A stretch of 64,000 nucleotides of DNA. Source: Bacillus sp. FJAT-52991. Lineage in GTDB: Bacteria > Bacillota > Bacilli > Bacillales > Domibacillaceae. How positions within the stretch are numbered: the first letter of the stretch is position 1; each line of letters opens with the position of its first letter. The notes below the pieces were generated by a model that saw only the letters and a list, made by a program, of their open reading frames with translations, did no database searches and had not been told where the DNA came from. The DNA is taken from positions 830,001 to 894,000 of the forward strand of contig NZ_CP147404.1 in NCBI RefSeq assembly GCF_037201805.1. The letters are read 5' to 3'. The position numbers were made by a program, and so were the translations under genes. This document shows positions 16,996 to 24,870 of the stretch, piece by piece.

Positions 16996-17033
16996 ACCAT
17001 GTCCGCAGGCTCTTTAGCTTGCGGGCTTTTTCA
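16996..17033 (+). terminator. Terminator after the capsid gene
   Basis: Stem CCGCAGGCT-CTTT-AGCTTGCGGG is followed by CTTTTTC. It attenuates transcription between capsid and downstream genes, so the tail module may be expressed at a lower level. Confidence 0.7.
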
Positions 17034-17057
17034 TTTATCAAATTGCGGAAAGGAACG

Positions 17058-17447
17058 ATGAAATTGAGTAAACGAAGACTAAACGAGAAGCAGATCGCAG
17101 CAATCACGATTTTAGCGCAACCCAAGCGCGCCGGCATGACCTATGACGATGTAGCTAAAGAGGTTGGCGTCGCACGCTCAACTGTTTTCGAGTGGAAAAA
17201 GCAGGACTTGTTTTGCGAGGAGCTAAAAAAGGAAATCGTTCGCAACACAATCGACCGGTTGCCGGAAGTAATGGAAGCTGTGCCGGACATTATTATTCGC
17301 GACGGGAACGCGGCAATGCTTCGAACGCTTCTACAAGCTCACGGGCTATTGACAGACAAAGTGGCCGTTGAGCAAAAAAGTGAAGCAGGCAGCGTCGATT
17401 TAGATGCGATGCGTGCGGATATCAAGCGTATGAGGAGCGGTAAGTAA
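17058..17447 (+). CDS. HTH protein resembling phage small terminase (phBC6A51 type)
   Basis: 129 aa from ATG 17058 (GGAAAGGAACG upstream); the open frame from 17019 lies in the terminator. N-terminal HTH: LNEKQIAAITILAQPKRAG then TYDDVAKEVGVARSTVFEWKK. A helical middle (IDRLPEVMEAVPDIII) and a lysine/aspartate C-terminus follow. This matches helix-turn-helix small-terminase or phBC6A51-type phage proteins, which recognise packaging sites. No large terminase is encoded, so it would have to work with a helper's motor. Confidence 0.6.
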   Translation: MKLSKRRLNEKQIAAITILAQPKRAGMTYDDVAKEVGVARSTVFEWKKQDLFCEELKKEIVRNTIDRLPEVMEAVPDIIIRDGNAAMLRTLLQAHGLLTDKVAVEQKSEAGSVDLDAMRADIKRMRSGK

Positions 17448-17713
17448 TGAACGACTTAAAAAGATTACTAGTAGCATGTCGACAAGTTATCGACTGTCTG
17501 CCTGGTCGCATGAGCAAAAGAAAGCTCAAGGCGGTTGAGCGATGCAGGACAACGATGCAAGCGATGGGCAACGCTAAAGCCATCGAACTGATTGACGCAG
17601 TAGCTGATTTCGGTGTTGCTTATAACGCAGGCGAATCATGGGTCGACGTCGAACAAGCGGCGGCAAAAATCATGCGACTATTTGACGAACTAAGCGAGGT
17701 TGAACGCGAATGA
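17447..17713 (+). CDS. Hypothetical protein, 88 aa
   Basis: Overlaps both neighbours (TAATG with the upstream gene, ATGATG with the downstream one). All-helical protein (LKRLLVACRQVIDCLPGRMS near the N-terminus). Position directly before the tape measure is where tail-assembly chaperones usually lie, but no frameshift signal or family match is visible. Confidence 0.65.
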   Translation: MNDLKRLLVACRQVIDCLPGRMSKRKLKAVERCRTTMQAMGNAKAIELIDAVADFGVAYNAGESWVDVEQAAAKIMRLFDELSEVERE

Positions 17714-19470
17714 TGGATTTAACGGCGGTCATCCGCCTAAACGACCAAATGTCCGGCAAGCTGCGCCGAATCCAATCGCAAATGAAGTCATTCAGCCAGG
17801 CTACTAATCAGACGGCAAGCACGACAGCGCAATTTGCGTCTAGTCTACCGGCAATGGCGTCGGGAGCATCGGTTGCTACAGCGGCGCTTGCACCGTTAGC
17901 GGCGGCGGCTGGAGGTCTTGCTTCATCGCTAGCAGCAGCAGGAGCTGGAGCGGTAGCATTTGGCGTGGTTGCTACTTCGGTGCTCGGAGATATATTCGAT
18001 GCGGCTAAAGAGGTCGATACGATACAAGAAAAAATTGACAAAGCTACTACGGCGGACGCTCGCATTAAAGCGCAGGAAGAATTGGCGGCAGTTTACGGAG
18101 ACTTATCAAAAGCGCAAGCGGGCGCACTCAAGGACTTGCAAGACTTTAAAGCGTTTTGGGGCGACTTTACCCAGCAGTTTGAGTCGCCGATCTTTGAAGC
18201 GTTCGGATCTAGTTTAAACGCAACTAAAGGATTACTCAAAGGTTTGGAGCCGACGATTAGTAGCGTAGCAACTGTAGTCGCCGAAACGATGGAAAAGGTA
18301 AATAAGTCGATGGATAGTCCGGCAATGAAGGAATTCTTCGGATGGCTAGAAAGTAACGCGGCCAGAAGCTTAACTAACTTCGCTACGATAGCGGGTAACA
18401 CCTTTCACGGACTGATTGGAGTCTTACAGGCATTCGCACCGACCGGCGCATCCGTTGAAGAAAGTCTCGTAAAGATGTCGGAGAGCTTTCGCGAGTGGGG
18501 ACAATCGCTGTCCGAGTCGGATGGCTTCCAGAAATTCATCGAATATGCCAAGCAGACGGGACCGGTTCTTATGGAAGTGTTCGGGAATATAGCGTCGATC
18601 ATCGGTCAAACAGTCGAAGCCTTAGCGCCATTGGGCGCCGCACTATTGTCGGGTATCGCCAAGTTTACCGGATTTATTAAGGAGAATTTCGCATTGATTC
18701 GACCGATCATTATCGGAGCAGCGACTGCATTTCTTGCGTTTAAAGCTGTGAGCGTCATCATTCCGATCATACAAGGTGCAATCGCTGTATTTAACGGACT
18801 AAAAACGGCGCTTACGTTCGTTAAAACCGGCTTTACCCTAGTGCGTATAGCGATGCTCCTATTTCCAGGCGCTTGGATTGTCGTAGCAATCGGAGCGGTC
18901 GTAGCAGCCGGCATTGCGCTCTATAAAAACTGGGACAAAGTTAAAGCAATGGCAGAACGTTTAGTCAGCGCAGTTAAATCCGGTTGGGACAAGTTGCTCA
19001 AATGGACGAAAGATGTGTTCGGAAAATTGCCCGCGCCGATTCAATCCGCGTTGAAAACGGCGGGCAAGGCGGTTAAGTCGTTTTTCAGTCCGATGTTGAA
19101 TTTTTTAGACCTCGCTAAAGAAGGCTGGAAAAAGCTGACGTCGCTCGTTAAAAACTTCAAGGTGCCGAAAATCAAGTGGCCGTCTCCTCCGTCTTGGATG
19201 AGCGGGGGCGGCGGTGGCGACGGCGCTAAAGGTAAAGGTAACTTCCACGGACTGTCCAACGTTCCATATAACGGATATACGACTGCGTTGCATAAGGGCG
19301 AAATGGTTCTTAATCGGAAAGAAGCCAACGCCTATCGCCAAGGATCAACTGGCGGTAACGTAATAAATTTGACTGTCCACTACAACGGCGGAGGGAGTTT
19401 AACGGAACAGGAAATGCACCGTTTTTCGAACTTCTTGATACGACAAATCGAACAGGCGGAGGGAGTTTAA
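17710..19470 (+). CDS. Phage tail tape-measure protein
   Basis: 586 aa. N-terminal coiled-coil-prone residues (SGKLRRIQSQMKSFSQAT) and an Ala/Gly-rich hydrophobic stretch (about 50-90) are followed by a second hydrophobic block (about 310-410), W/K-rich repeats (GWDKLLKWTKDVF, EGWKKLTSLVKNF), and a typical C-terminus (VPYNGYTTALHKGEMVLNRKE). In siphoviruses this protein sets tail length and aids DNA injection. Length is at the short end for the family. No major tail protein, tail tube or baseplate gene accompanies it, so it must work with another phage's tail or is a relic. Confidence 0.82.
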   Translation: MMDLTAVIRLNDQMSGKLRRIQSQMKSFSQATNQTASTTAQFASSLPAMASGASVATAALAPLAAAAGGLASSLAAAGAGAVAFGVVATSVLGDIFDAAKEVDTIQEKIDKATTADARIKAQEELAAVYGDLSKAQAGALKDLQDFKAFWGDFTQQFESPIFEAFGSSLNATKGLLKGLEPTISSVATVVAETMEKVNKSMDSPAMKEFFGWLESNAARSLTNFATIAGNTFHGLIGVLQAFAPTGASVEESLVKMSESFREWGQSLSESDGFQKFIEYAKQTGPVLMEVFGNIASIIGQTVEALAPLGAALLSGIAKFTGFIKENFALIRPIIIGAATAFLAFKAVSVIIPIIQGAIAVFNGLKTALTFVKTGFTLVRIAMLLFPGAWIVVAIGAVVAAGIALYKNWDKVKAMAERLVSAVKSGWDKLLKWTKDVFGKLPAPIQSALKTAGKAVKSFFSPMLNFLDLAKEGWKKLTSLVKNFKVPKIKWPSPPSWMSGGGGGDGAKGKGNFHGLSNVPYNGYTTALHKGEMVLNRKEANAYRQGSTGGNVINLTVHYNGGGSLTEQEMHRFSNFLIRQIEQAEGV

Positions 19471-19610
19471 TGGCGAACAACAACGACGGAGGTTCGGGCT
19501 ATACGTCCGGGCTTCCGTCTTTTTTTTGTGTTGCTGACGGGCGCTGTGTTGCATCGAGTATGAGCTTTGCGGGGGATAGTTCGGTTGGATGCGGAATTTC
19601 GGACTTGTAA
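19470..19610 (+). pseudogene. Truncated start of a further tail gene
   Basis: ATG 19470 overlaps the tape-measure stop (TAATG), as a following tail gene (such as distal tail protein) would. After about ten codons the sequence runs into a hairpin (ACGGA..TCCGT) with eight T residues, and the remaining 46-aa frame is low quality. This looks like the junction where the rest of the tail module was lost. Confidence 0.4.
19486..19523 (+). terminator. Terminator at the end of the structural module
   Basis: Dyad ACGGA-GGTTCGGGC / GTCCGGGCT-TCCGT with a short loop is followed by CTTTTTTTT. It marks the transcription end of the capsid/tail operon. Confidence 0.6.
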
Positions 19611-19668
19611 TTATTTCCGTAGAGGTATATAATTCGGATAAGGAAAGCGGTAGTGTATACTTATTTTC

Positions 19669-19701
19669 CGTATAATCAGCGAATAAATGACCGTGTGCCT
19701 A
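19669..19701 (+). repeat. Right copy of the 33-bp sub-terminal repeat
   Basis: 27 of 33 bases match 3441-3473 in the same orientation. It lies 23 bases inside attR. See the left copy for the possible arm-site role. Confidence 0.5.
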
Positions 19702-19724
19702 TCGGAAGGATTAACGGCTCTTTT

Positions 19725-19790
19725 CACGACTCAAAATCGTGTTCCGTGAGGAGTGTCGGTTCGACCCCGACCACCGGTATTATAACATCG
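19725..19790 (+). repeat. attR: 66-bp direct repeat (right)
   Basis: Exact copy of 3322-3387, i.e. the 3' half of tRNA-Leu without its 5' half. It is not a functional tRNA. It is the original chromosomal 3' end of the gene, displaced by the 16.4-kb insertion. Confidence 0.95.
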
Positions 19791-19810
19791 CTCGCCAATG
19801 CGATGAAATC

Positions 19811-19843
19811 AACGTTTCTTACAAAATGTAAGAAACGTTTTTT
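19811..19843 (+). terminator. Original tRNA-cluster terminator, displaced by the element
   Basis: Perfect 12-bp stem AACGTTTCTTAC / GTAAGAAACGTT, loop AAAAT, followed by TTTTT. It lies 20 bases beyond attR, the distance expected for a terminator downstream of tRNA-Leu before integration. Confidence 0.85.
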
Positions 19844-19926
19844 ATTTATCGTCAATACGATTCTTAGAAAAATATCGTGTACATAAAATCGTGTGCGAAT
19901 CCTGTCATTAAACAAGGAGGAATTAA

Positions 19927-20429
19927 GAAATAGCAAGGCGTACAAACGAATTATTAATTGAAGAATTATCCATTATTAACTCACCAAAAGCAGTAAAAGA
20001 AATTGATTTTAAAATCGCTTTTTCTTTATTTGTTGATGATTGCCAAATCAGAAATCTAAGACCTCAAACAATCGACTTAGTGATATTAAATTACTCAAAG
20101 ATCGCAAAAAGGTTGTTGAAACCTTTACCAATGAACAGCTACAAACACTTTTTAATCAGCCAAATTTGCGTTCGTTTGTTGGGGTAAGGAATTATACATT
20201 CATGCTTTTACTACTTGAAACAGGCGTGCGTGTGAGCGAATTAGAAGGAGTTTGTGTTCAAGATATTTTGTGGAATGAATCTAAACTTCATATAAGGAAT
20301 ACAAAAACCTATAAAGAGCGGATCGTGCCTATTCAGTTAAAGATGAAAAACCAATTACAGAAGTATATTCAAATACGAGGAGTAATGGAAACAGATGCTT
20401 TTTTTGTATTGTACTTATGGATTAGTTAA
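19927..20429 (+). pseudogene. Remnant of an earlier tyrosine integrase
   Basis: Reading from 19930 (start codon lost: ATAGCAAGG where a second copy at 20944 has ATGGCAAGG) gives an integrase N-terminus (DFKIAFSLFVDDCQIRNLRP). The frame then shifts into 20040-20429, which is collinear with int residues 135-235 (ETFTNEQLQTLFNQP, FMLLLLETGVRVSELEG, KYIQIRGVMETDAFF). The C-terminal catalytic half (HxxR, H, Y) is missing. It is a decayed relative of the active int, left by an older element at the same tRNA site. Confidence 0.85.
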
Positions 20430-20481
20430 AATAAAAATGTGAAACATAATGAATCAGTTTTTAATAAAGGAGTGTGTCCTT

Positions 20482-20826
20482 TTGCATTGTTTTTGTGAGA
20501 ATAAGGAAACTTTTGATTTAAAGGTTGAAGGTGATGTTGATACAGACCCAATTTGGTGTAATCAATGTTGTTGTAACTTTGATATTGAAGAAGTTCCCAT
20601 TTCAGATGAATTAAAAGAAGAACTTATGAGATGGGGAATGATGTACGGTAAGTGGATTGATTGGAGTAAAGATACATTACGCTCCAACGGAATTGAGATG
20701 GAAAATGACTTTAATAAAATAGGTCAAAAGCTAACAGAAAAAGTGAAGAAAGAACTTGGTAACAAATATAAATTGAGATTTTCTCCTTCTACTTCGGCAA
20801 GGTTATATGCTGGTTTAGAGTTTTGA
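20482..20826 (+). CDS. Hypothetical protein with Cys-rich N-terminus
   Basis: 114 aa from TTG 20482 (AAAGGAG upstream; an ATG at 20449 would place the SD inside the gene). Cysteine pairs HCFC and CNQCCCNF suggest metal binding. The C-terminal half is helical (EELMRWGMMYGKWIDWSKD). No family recognised. It lies among integrase remnants and is probably cargo of the older element. Confidence 0.6.
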   Translation: MHCFCENKETFDLKVEGDVDTDPIWCNQCCCNFDIEEVPISDELKEELMRWGMMYGKWIDWSKDTLRSNGIEMENDFNKIGQKLTEKVKKELGNKYKLRFSPSTSARLYAGLEF

Positions 20827-20839
20827 CTATCATCTAATA

Positions 20840-20875
20840 GATGCGTTTCTGTTCTAAGCAGGAACGCCTTTTTAA
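20840..20875 (+). terminator. Terminator
   Basis: Stem GCGTTTCTG / CAGGAACGC with a 7-base loop, followed by CTTTTT, after the Cys-rich gene. Confidence 0.75.
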
Positions 20876-20924
20876 CATGGAGAAAAGGGAGAGGTAACTT
20901 CAAACCCTTTTGTATCTGTATGAA

Positions 20925-20962
20925 CAATAAGGAGGAATAAAAAATGGCAAGGCGTACAATAT
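20925..20962 (+). pseudogene. Second fragment of an integrase start
   Basis: AAGGAGGAAT and ATGGCAAGGCGTACA repeat the SD and first codons of the remnant at 19913-19945, but the frame ends at once. It is a trace of a further integration or of a duplication. The sequence to 21168 contains nothing else recognisable. Confidence 0.6.
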
Positions 20963-21168
20963 AATAGCTTTTTCAGTGGATTGTTTTCCGCTTCTAGTTG
21001 TTTGAATTTAGTCGGTGAAATCGTTTCATTCTTACCCATTTGTACACTAAGTTGGGAATGAGATCATGCCTTCTAGCCCTTGTTTCTACGATGCTGGTGT
21101 TGTCCTCTCAAATGTGCCTAATTAAAAATAAGCAAAAAAAAGCCCCGCTTTCACAGGTTAAGAAAACA

Positions 21169-21408
21169 CTATATAGTATCCCCTTTTTTGATTTTAAGAA
21201 ATTTGAAGTAGATTACAATAGCTGATACTAACGAAATTAAAGCAATTATTTTTAATACACGAAAAGGATTAACCCCTATTTGAGAACCAAAAATACTAGG
21301 TATGCTTGCACCAGTTAGCAGTAAAGAAACTAATCCTAAAGCAATAAAACCCCACATATAAATTCTTGCTTTTTTTGGATTCATTTTTTCTACACTTCCT
21401 TTTATCAT
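21169..21408 (-). CDS. Small two-TM membrane protein
   Basis: 79 aa from ATG 21408 (AGGAGG about 12 bases upstream), or 71 aa from ATG 21384 (AAAGGAAG upstream). Two membrane segments: about MWGFIALGLVSLLLTGASI and ALISLVSAIVIYF; the C-terminus is basic. No family recognised; found singly. Confidence 0.65.
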   Translation of the reverse strand: MIKGSVEKMNPKKARIYMWGFIALGLVSLLLTGASIPSIFGSQIGVNPFRVLKIIALISLVSAIVIYFKFLKIKKGDTI

Positions 21409-21456
21409 ATATACGATTAACCTCCTAAAATATCCTTAAGAGTTTTGACAGGTTGC

Positions 21457-21488
21457 TTATTCAAATAACTGCCCCGTTAATTGAATAA
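21457..21488. repeat. Perfect palindrome TTATTCAA-N-TAAC / GTTA-N-TTGAATAA
   Basis: Arms are separated by TGCCCC. It lies between two minus-strand genes with no T-tract on either side. It may be an insertion-sequence remnant or an operator. Confidence 0.4.
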
Positions 21489-21581
21489 CAGGGAAAAATT
21501 TTAGAGAAGGATGATAAAATATAAATCAAATAATTTAATCGAGGTGTGTTGATTGAGTAATTTTGTTTTTCTTAAGAATAC

Positions 21582-21956
21582 TCAAGGTTTATGAAATAAG
21601 ATGGCTTTAGATTTTGCAACAAGTTCTTGTTTATCGTTAAAAATTGAGCACTCTGTGTGAATTAAGCTTCTACCTTGTTTTTCAATTTGTGCATTTGCAA
21701 TTAAGTGTGATCCAGTAGCTGGTTTCAAAAAAGAAACATTTAAATCAACGGTTAGCACTTGTTGTATACCGTTTTCATTTGCTGGAATCAAGTTTGACAT
21801 GGCAACATCAGCTAATGAAGAAATGACGCCTCCATGTACAACACCGGCACTATTTAAGAAAAGGTCTTGGACTGGCAAGCTAATTTGCAAATTATTATCA
21901 TCAATCTTTTTGTATTCAAAACCTAAAAATTCGTCAAATGGCTGTTTTATAAACAT
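21582..21956 (-). CDS. PaaI-family (hotdog) thioesterase
   Basis: 124 aa. Hotdog-fold core GVVHGGVISSLADVAM (the HGG motif with downstream Asp) followed by TVDLNVSFLKPATGSHLIANA. This family hydrolyses acyl- or aryl-CoA thioesters in the cytoplasm. Length and motif are normal; the substrate cannot be told. Monocistronic. The 354 bases before the next tRNA hold its promoter and nothing else recognised. Confidence 0.85.
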   Translation of the reverse strand: MFIKQPFDEFLGFEYKKIDDNNLQISLPVQDLFLNSAGVVHGGVISSLADVAMSNLIPANENGIQQVLTVDLNVSFLKPATGSHLIANAQIEKQGRSLIHTECSIFNDKQELVAKSKAILFHKP

Positions 21957-22247
21957 AAATACACCTCTTCTTATATAGTTTTAACGCTGCAAAATAGCTT
22001 TTTACAAATGGCTATCTTTTCTTCTCCTTCTACTGTACCGTAAGCTATCCAAACAATAACTATCTGTATAATCTCTAATACGATATCCTTTTAAAAAATC
22101 CTGCTTATTCTACAAAATGGACCGTTTTGGGATATTAAACTAACTTTCATTGGGATTTAGAAAGTATGCTAAGGAAAAGAAAATATTAAATATAGAACGG
22201 CATTGTCTATCCAATCAACATTAATTCATTTAAATATAAAAAAACTA

Positions 22248-22276
22248 TTGACCTTAAATGATTTTTATTGTAAAAT
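22248..22276 (+). promoter_or_regulatory. Promoter of tRNA-Gly
   Basis: TTGACC-N17-TAAAAT ends 35 bases before the tRNA. Confidence 0.75.
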
Positions 22277-22310
22277 ATTAAATGTTCCGTTAAGAGAAAT
22301 AAACTTTTAT

Positions 22311-22384
22311 GCGGGTGTAGTTTAATGGTAAAACCTCAGCCTTCCAAGCTGATGTCGTGAGTTCGATTCTCATCACCCGCTCCA
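22311..22384 (+). tRNA. tRNA-Gly (TCC)
   Basis: Acceptor GCGGGTG/CACCCGC, anticodon TCC in loop CTTCCAA, CCA encoded. Single gene with its own promoter and terminator. Confidence 0.96.
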
Positions 22385-22399
22385 TACATATTGTTACTA

Positions 22400-22441
22400 A
22401 CGCAATGTTTTATTCTTTAGAATAAAATGTTGCGTTTTTTA
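22400..22441 (+). terminator. tRNA-Gly terminator
   Basis: Long stem ACGCAATGTTTTATTC / GAATAAAATGTTGCGT followed by TTTTT. Confidence 0.85.
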
Positions 22442-22497
22442 CTGTTGTATGGAATAATTCCTTAGCAAATTAATCATTCTCTGAAAGGAGAAGAAAG

Positions 22498-23631
22498 ATG
22501 AACTATGATGTATTAAAGCAAGAGATTATTGCTTATAGCCGGGAAATCGGTATAGATAAAATTGGTTTTGCTTCTGCTGCCCCGTTTCTAGAATTGAAGG
22601 ATCGATTAGTGCGTCAGCAGGAATTGAATTATGCTTCTGGGTTTGAGGAGAAGGATATTGAAAAGCGAGTGGAGCCTGCTAAAATTTTTGATCAGCCTCG
22701 TTCGATTATTGCGATTGCTTTAGCTTATCCTTCTAAAATGAAGGAGGTTGTGAAGGGGAAAAGAGGAGAGAGGCGAGGAGTGTTTTGTCGAGCTTCTTGG
22801 GGAGAGGATTATCATACAGTTCTTCGAGATCGATTGAGTCAATTGGAAGCTTTTATCTCATCTAAAGTGCCTGAAGCTCGCTTTCGTTCGATGGTTGATA
22901 CGGGAGAGTTAGTAGATCGAGCTGTGGCTGAACGAGCAGGAATCGGGTGGAGCGGAAAGAATTGCTCGATTATTACTCCTGATTTTGGTTCGTATGTGTA
23001 TTTAGGAGAGATGATTACGAACTTGCCATTTGAGCCAGATGAACCAATAGAAGAGCGTTGCGGGACTTGTACGAAATGTATAGATGCTTGTCCGACAGGT
23101 GCATTAGTGCAAGGTGGACAGCTGAATTCGAGCCGTTGCATTGCGTTTTTAACGCAAACGAAGGATTTCATGCCAGAGGAGTTCCGGGATCATTTAGGGA
23201 ATCGTTTGTACGGCTGCGATACGTGTCAGGCGGTTTGTCCGGAAAATAAAGGAATGGATTTTCATTTTCATGAGGAAATGGAGCCTTCAAGTGAGGAAGT
23301 AAAGCCACTGCTTGAGCCATTACTTCAAATAGGTAATAAAAAGTTTAAAGAGCGTTTCGGTTATATGTCTGGTTCATGGCGAGGAAAAAAGCCGATACAG
23401 CGAAATGCCATTATTGCTTTAGCCCATTTTAAAGAAACATCTGCCTTGCCTAGTTTAATTCAAGTGTTGAAGGAAGATGTACGCCCAGTGATGAGAGGAA
23501 CAGCAGCTTGGGCCATTGCTAAAATAGGAGGGCTGGAGGCGAAAGAAGCTCTCTTAAAGGCAAAGGAAAAAGAAACAGATCCGGAAGTTAGGAAAGAAAT
23601 TGATCAAGGATTAGCTTCATTGAATCAATAA
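22498..23631 (+). CDS. queG: Epoxyqueuosine reductase
   Basis: 377 aa. Catalyses the last step of queuosine synthesis, reducing epoxyqueuosine in tRNA with a cobalamin and [4Fe-4S] clusters. The N-terminal part has the cobalamin-binding fold. Two ferredoxin-type motifs are visible: CGTCTKCIDACPTG and CDTCQAVCPEN. The C-terminal about 70 residues form HEAT-like repeats (LPSLIQVLKEDVRPVMRGTAAW). Length is normal. It is the counterpart of B. subtilis yhbA, and the gene order queG-amidase-trmL-prkA-yhbH is conserved. Start ATG 22498 has AAAGGAGAAG upstream. Confidence 0.95.
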   Translation: MNYDVLKQEIIAYSREIGIDKIGFASAAPFLELKDRLVRQQELNYASGFEEKDIEKRVEPAKIFDQPRSIIAIALAYPSKMKEVVKGKRGERRGVFCRASWGEDYHTVLRDRLSQLEAFISSKVPEARFRSMVDTGELVDRAVAERAGIGWSGKNCSIITPDFGSYVYLGEMITNLPFEPDEPIEERCGTCTKCIDACPTGALVQGGQLNSSRCIAFLTQTKDFMPEEFRDHLGNRLYGCDTCQAVCPENKGMDFHFHEEMEPSSEEVKPLLEPLLQIGNKKFKERFGYMSGSWRGKKPIQRNAIIALAHFKETSALPSLIQVLKEDVRPVMRGTAAWAIAKIGGLEAKEALLKAKEKETDPEVRKEIDQGLASLNQ

Positions 23632-23728
23632 TAACCACCCCTCTTTCATGCATATGCTTAAAATAAAACTGGCGTCAAAAGCTAGCTGAATAAAAGCGGA
23701 GAACGTGCTTGAAAAAGGGAGGCATATT

Positions 23729-24592
23729 ATGTATCAACAGCTTCAACAAAGATTAGAACAGCGCTTGAATCAACTTTTAGACGATAACATTTCTTGTGTG
23801 GATGAAAAGATTTTACGAAAGAAGCAGTTGTTACAAATAAGATATTGTCAGCTTTTAAAAGCAAAAGCATCAGCAAAGATATTGTTTGAAGATCAGAATG
23901 AAATTCGATATAAAGTTCATTTAAAATATTTAATGAAGCAAAAGGATTATTTATATCTTGAAGAAGAAGTCGAGCATCGAGTGGCAGCAAAGTATAAACA
24001 AGAGATTGTAGACGATCGGGAACAGTTGCTTCTTTCTGAAGTGATCCCTGTAGACAAATTAGTGCTAGGTGATCGATACGAGGAGGAAAGGGCGACACCT
24101 TTTCACTATGATCGAATGCAAGCTGTACAATATGCGGAGCGTTGGTGGAATAGTCATAATCCAGCTTATCCGAAATTTTCTGTTGACTGTACTAATTATA
24201 TTTCCCAATGTTTACGGGCAGGAGGCTCCCCTATGCGGGGGCAACCTCATAAAAATAAGGGCTGGTGGGTTGGTGGAAAAATGTGGAGTTATAGCTGGTC
24301 TGTTGCTCACGCTCTACGATGGTTTTTACCTTCATCTCAAATTGGTTTACGAGCAACGGAAGTAAGCAGTCCAGATCAGCTTCAGCCAGGTGATGTGATT
24401 TGTATTGATTTTCAAGGGGATGGACGGTTTGATCATACAGTATTCGTCATAGCTCAAGATCGTCAAGGAATGCCGCTTGTCAACGCACATACAGCCAATA
24501 GCCGAATGCGTTATTGGAGTTATGAAGATTCAACCGCTTATACAAAAAATATTAAATATAAATTTATGAAGATCCAAGATGATCACACTTAA
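23729..24592 (+). CDS. Amidase_6-domain protein (putative cell-wall or amidase-like)
   Basis: 287 aa from ATG 23729 (AGGGAGG just upstream); a GTG at 23705 precedes the SD. The N-terminal half (1-125) is helical and charged. The C-terminal half carries the NlpC/P60-like amidase_6 module (YAERWWNSHNPAYPKF, then DCTNYISQCLRAGG with the candidate Cys). A later His lies in FDHTVFVI and another in VNAHTANSRM. It corresponds to B. subtilis yhbB in synteny. No signal peptide is seen, so cytoplasmic or mother-cell action is likely; the substrate is unknown. Confidence 0.8.
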   Translation: MYQQLQQRLEQRLNQLLDDNISCVDEKILRKKQLLQIRYCQLLKAKASAKILFEDQNEIRYKVHLKYLMKQKDYLYLEEEVEHRVAAKYKQEIVDDREQLLLSEVIPVDKLVLGDRYEEERATPFHYDRMQAVQYAERWWNSHNPAYPKFSVDCTNYISQCLRAGGSPMRGQPHKNKGWWVGGKMWSYSWSVAHALRWFLPSSQIGLRATEVSSPDQLQPGDVICIDFQGDGRFDHTVFVIAQDRQGMPLVNAHTANSRMRYWSYEDSTAYTKNIKYKFMKIQDDHT

Positions 24593-24637
24593 TAATTAAT
24601 AAATCAGTGGTATAATAAATTATTGGTTACAGTTTAT

Positions 24638-24848
24638 CCCGCATTAACGGGCTGTAAGACCCCCACCTCAACATGGCAGAAGCAGTGCAGACGTATAGAT
24701 AGGGGATCAACAGCCTGTAAATGCCCGATTGGTTCGGGCCTGCACGATGCAGGTTACAAAGGCGTTGCAACAGGACGTTGCGACTTTAGCCTTTGTTCTT
24801 CTTTTATCAGTGAGGGATGAAGAAAACCCCCACTGATTGAAGTTTCAC
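24638..24848 (+). repeat. IS200/IS605-like palindromic repeat, copy 1 (211 bp)
   Basis: Starts after TTTAT with the hairpin CCCGCATTAACGGG and ends with a stem TCAGTG..CACTGA followed by GAAGTTTCAC. Inside are GCCCGA/TCGGGC and CCTGCA/TGCAGG hairpins and the arm pair AACAAAGG/CCTTTG. Copies 2 (35760-35860) and 3 (45761-45970, opposite strand) share these ends. Structure and ends resemble non-autonomous IS605/TnpB elements or their omega-RNA region; no tnpA or tnpB frame is present. Confidence 0.7.
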
Positions 24849-24870
24849 TTTAAATAGGAGTTGAAGAATT

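Larger units (their letters stand above)
3322..19790 (+). mobile_element. 16.4-kb integrated element in tRNA-Leu (satellite-like or defective prophage)
   Basis: Bounded by perfect 66-bp direct repeats (3322-3387 and 19725-19790), with a tyrosine integrase immediately inside the left end. Gene content is an integrase, replication-type proteins, a serine recombinase, an Xre switch, ParB-like and HNH proteins, scaffold, major capsid, a small-terminase-like protein and tape measure. No large terminase, portal, protease, connector, major tail, baseplate, holin or lysin gene is visible. By eye its GC content and use of CGN arginine codons are higher than in the flanking core genes, which suggests transfer. 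Whether it is a capsid-bearing satellite or a deletion derivative of a siphovirus cannot be settled from sequence alone. Confidence 0.9.

Noticed and set aside
24623..24820. 65-aa frame
   Set aside because: It is translation of the IS605-like repeat.
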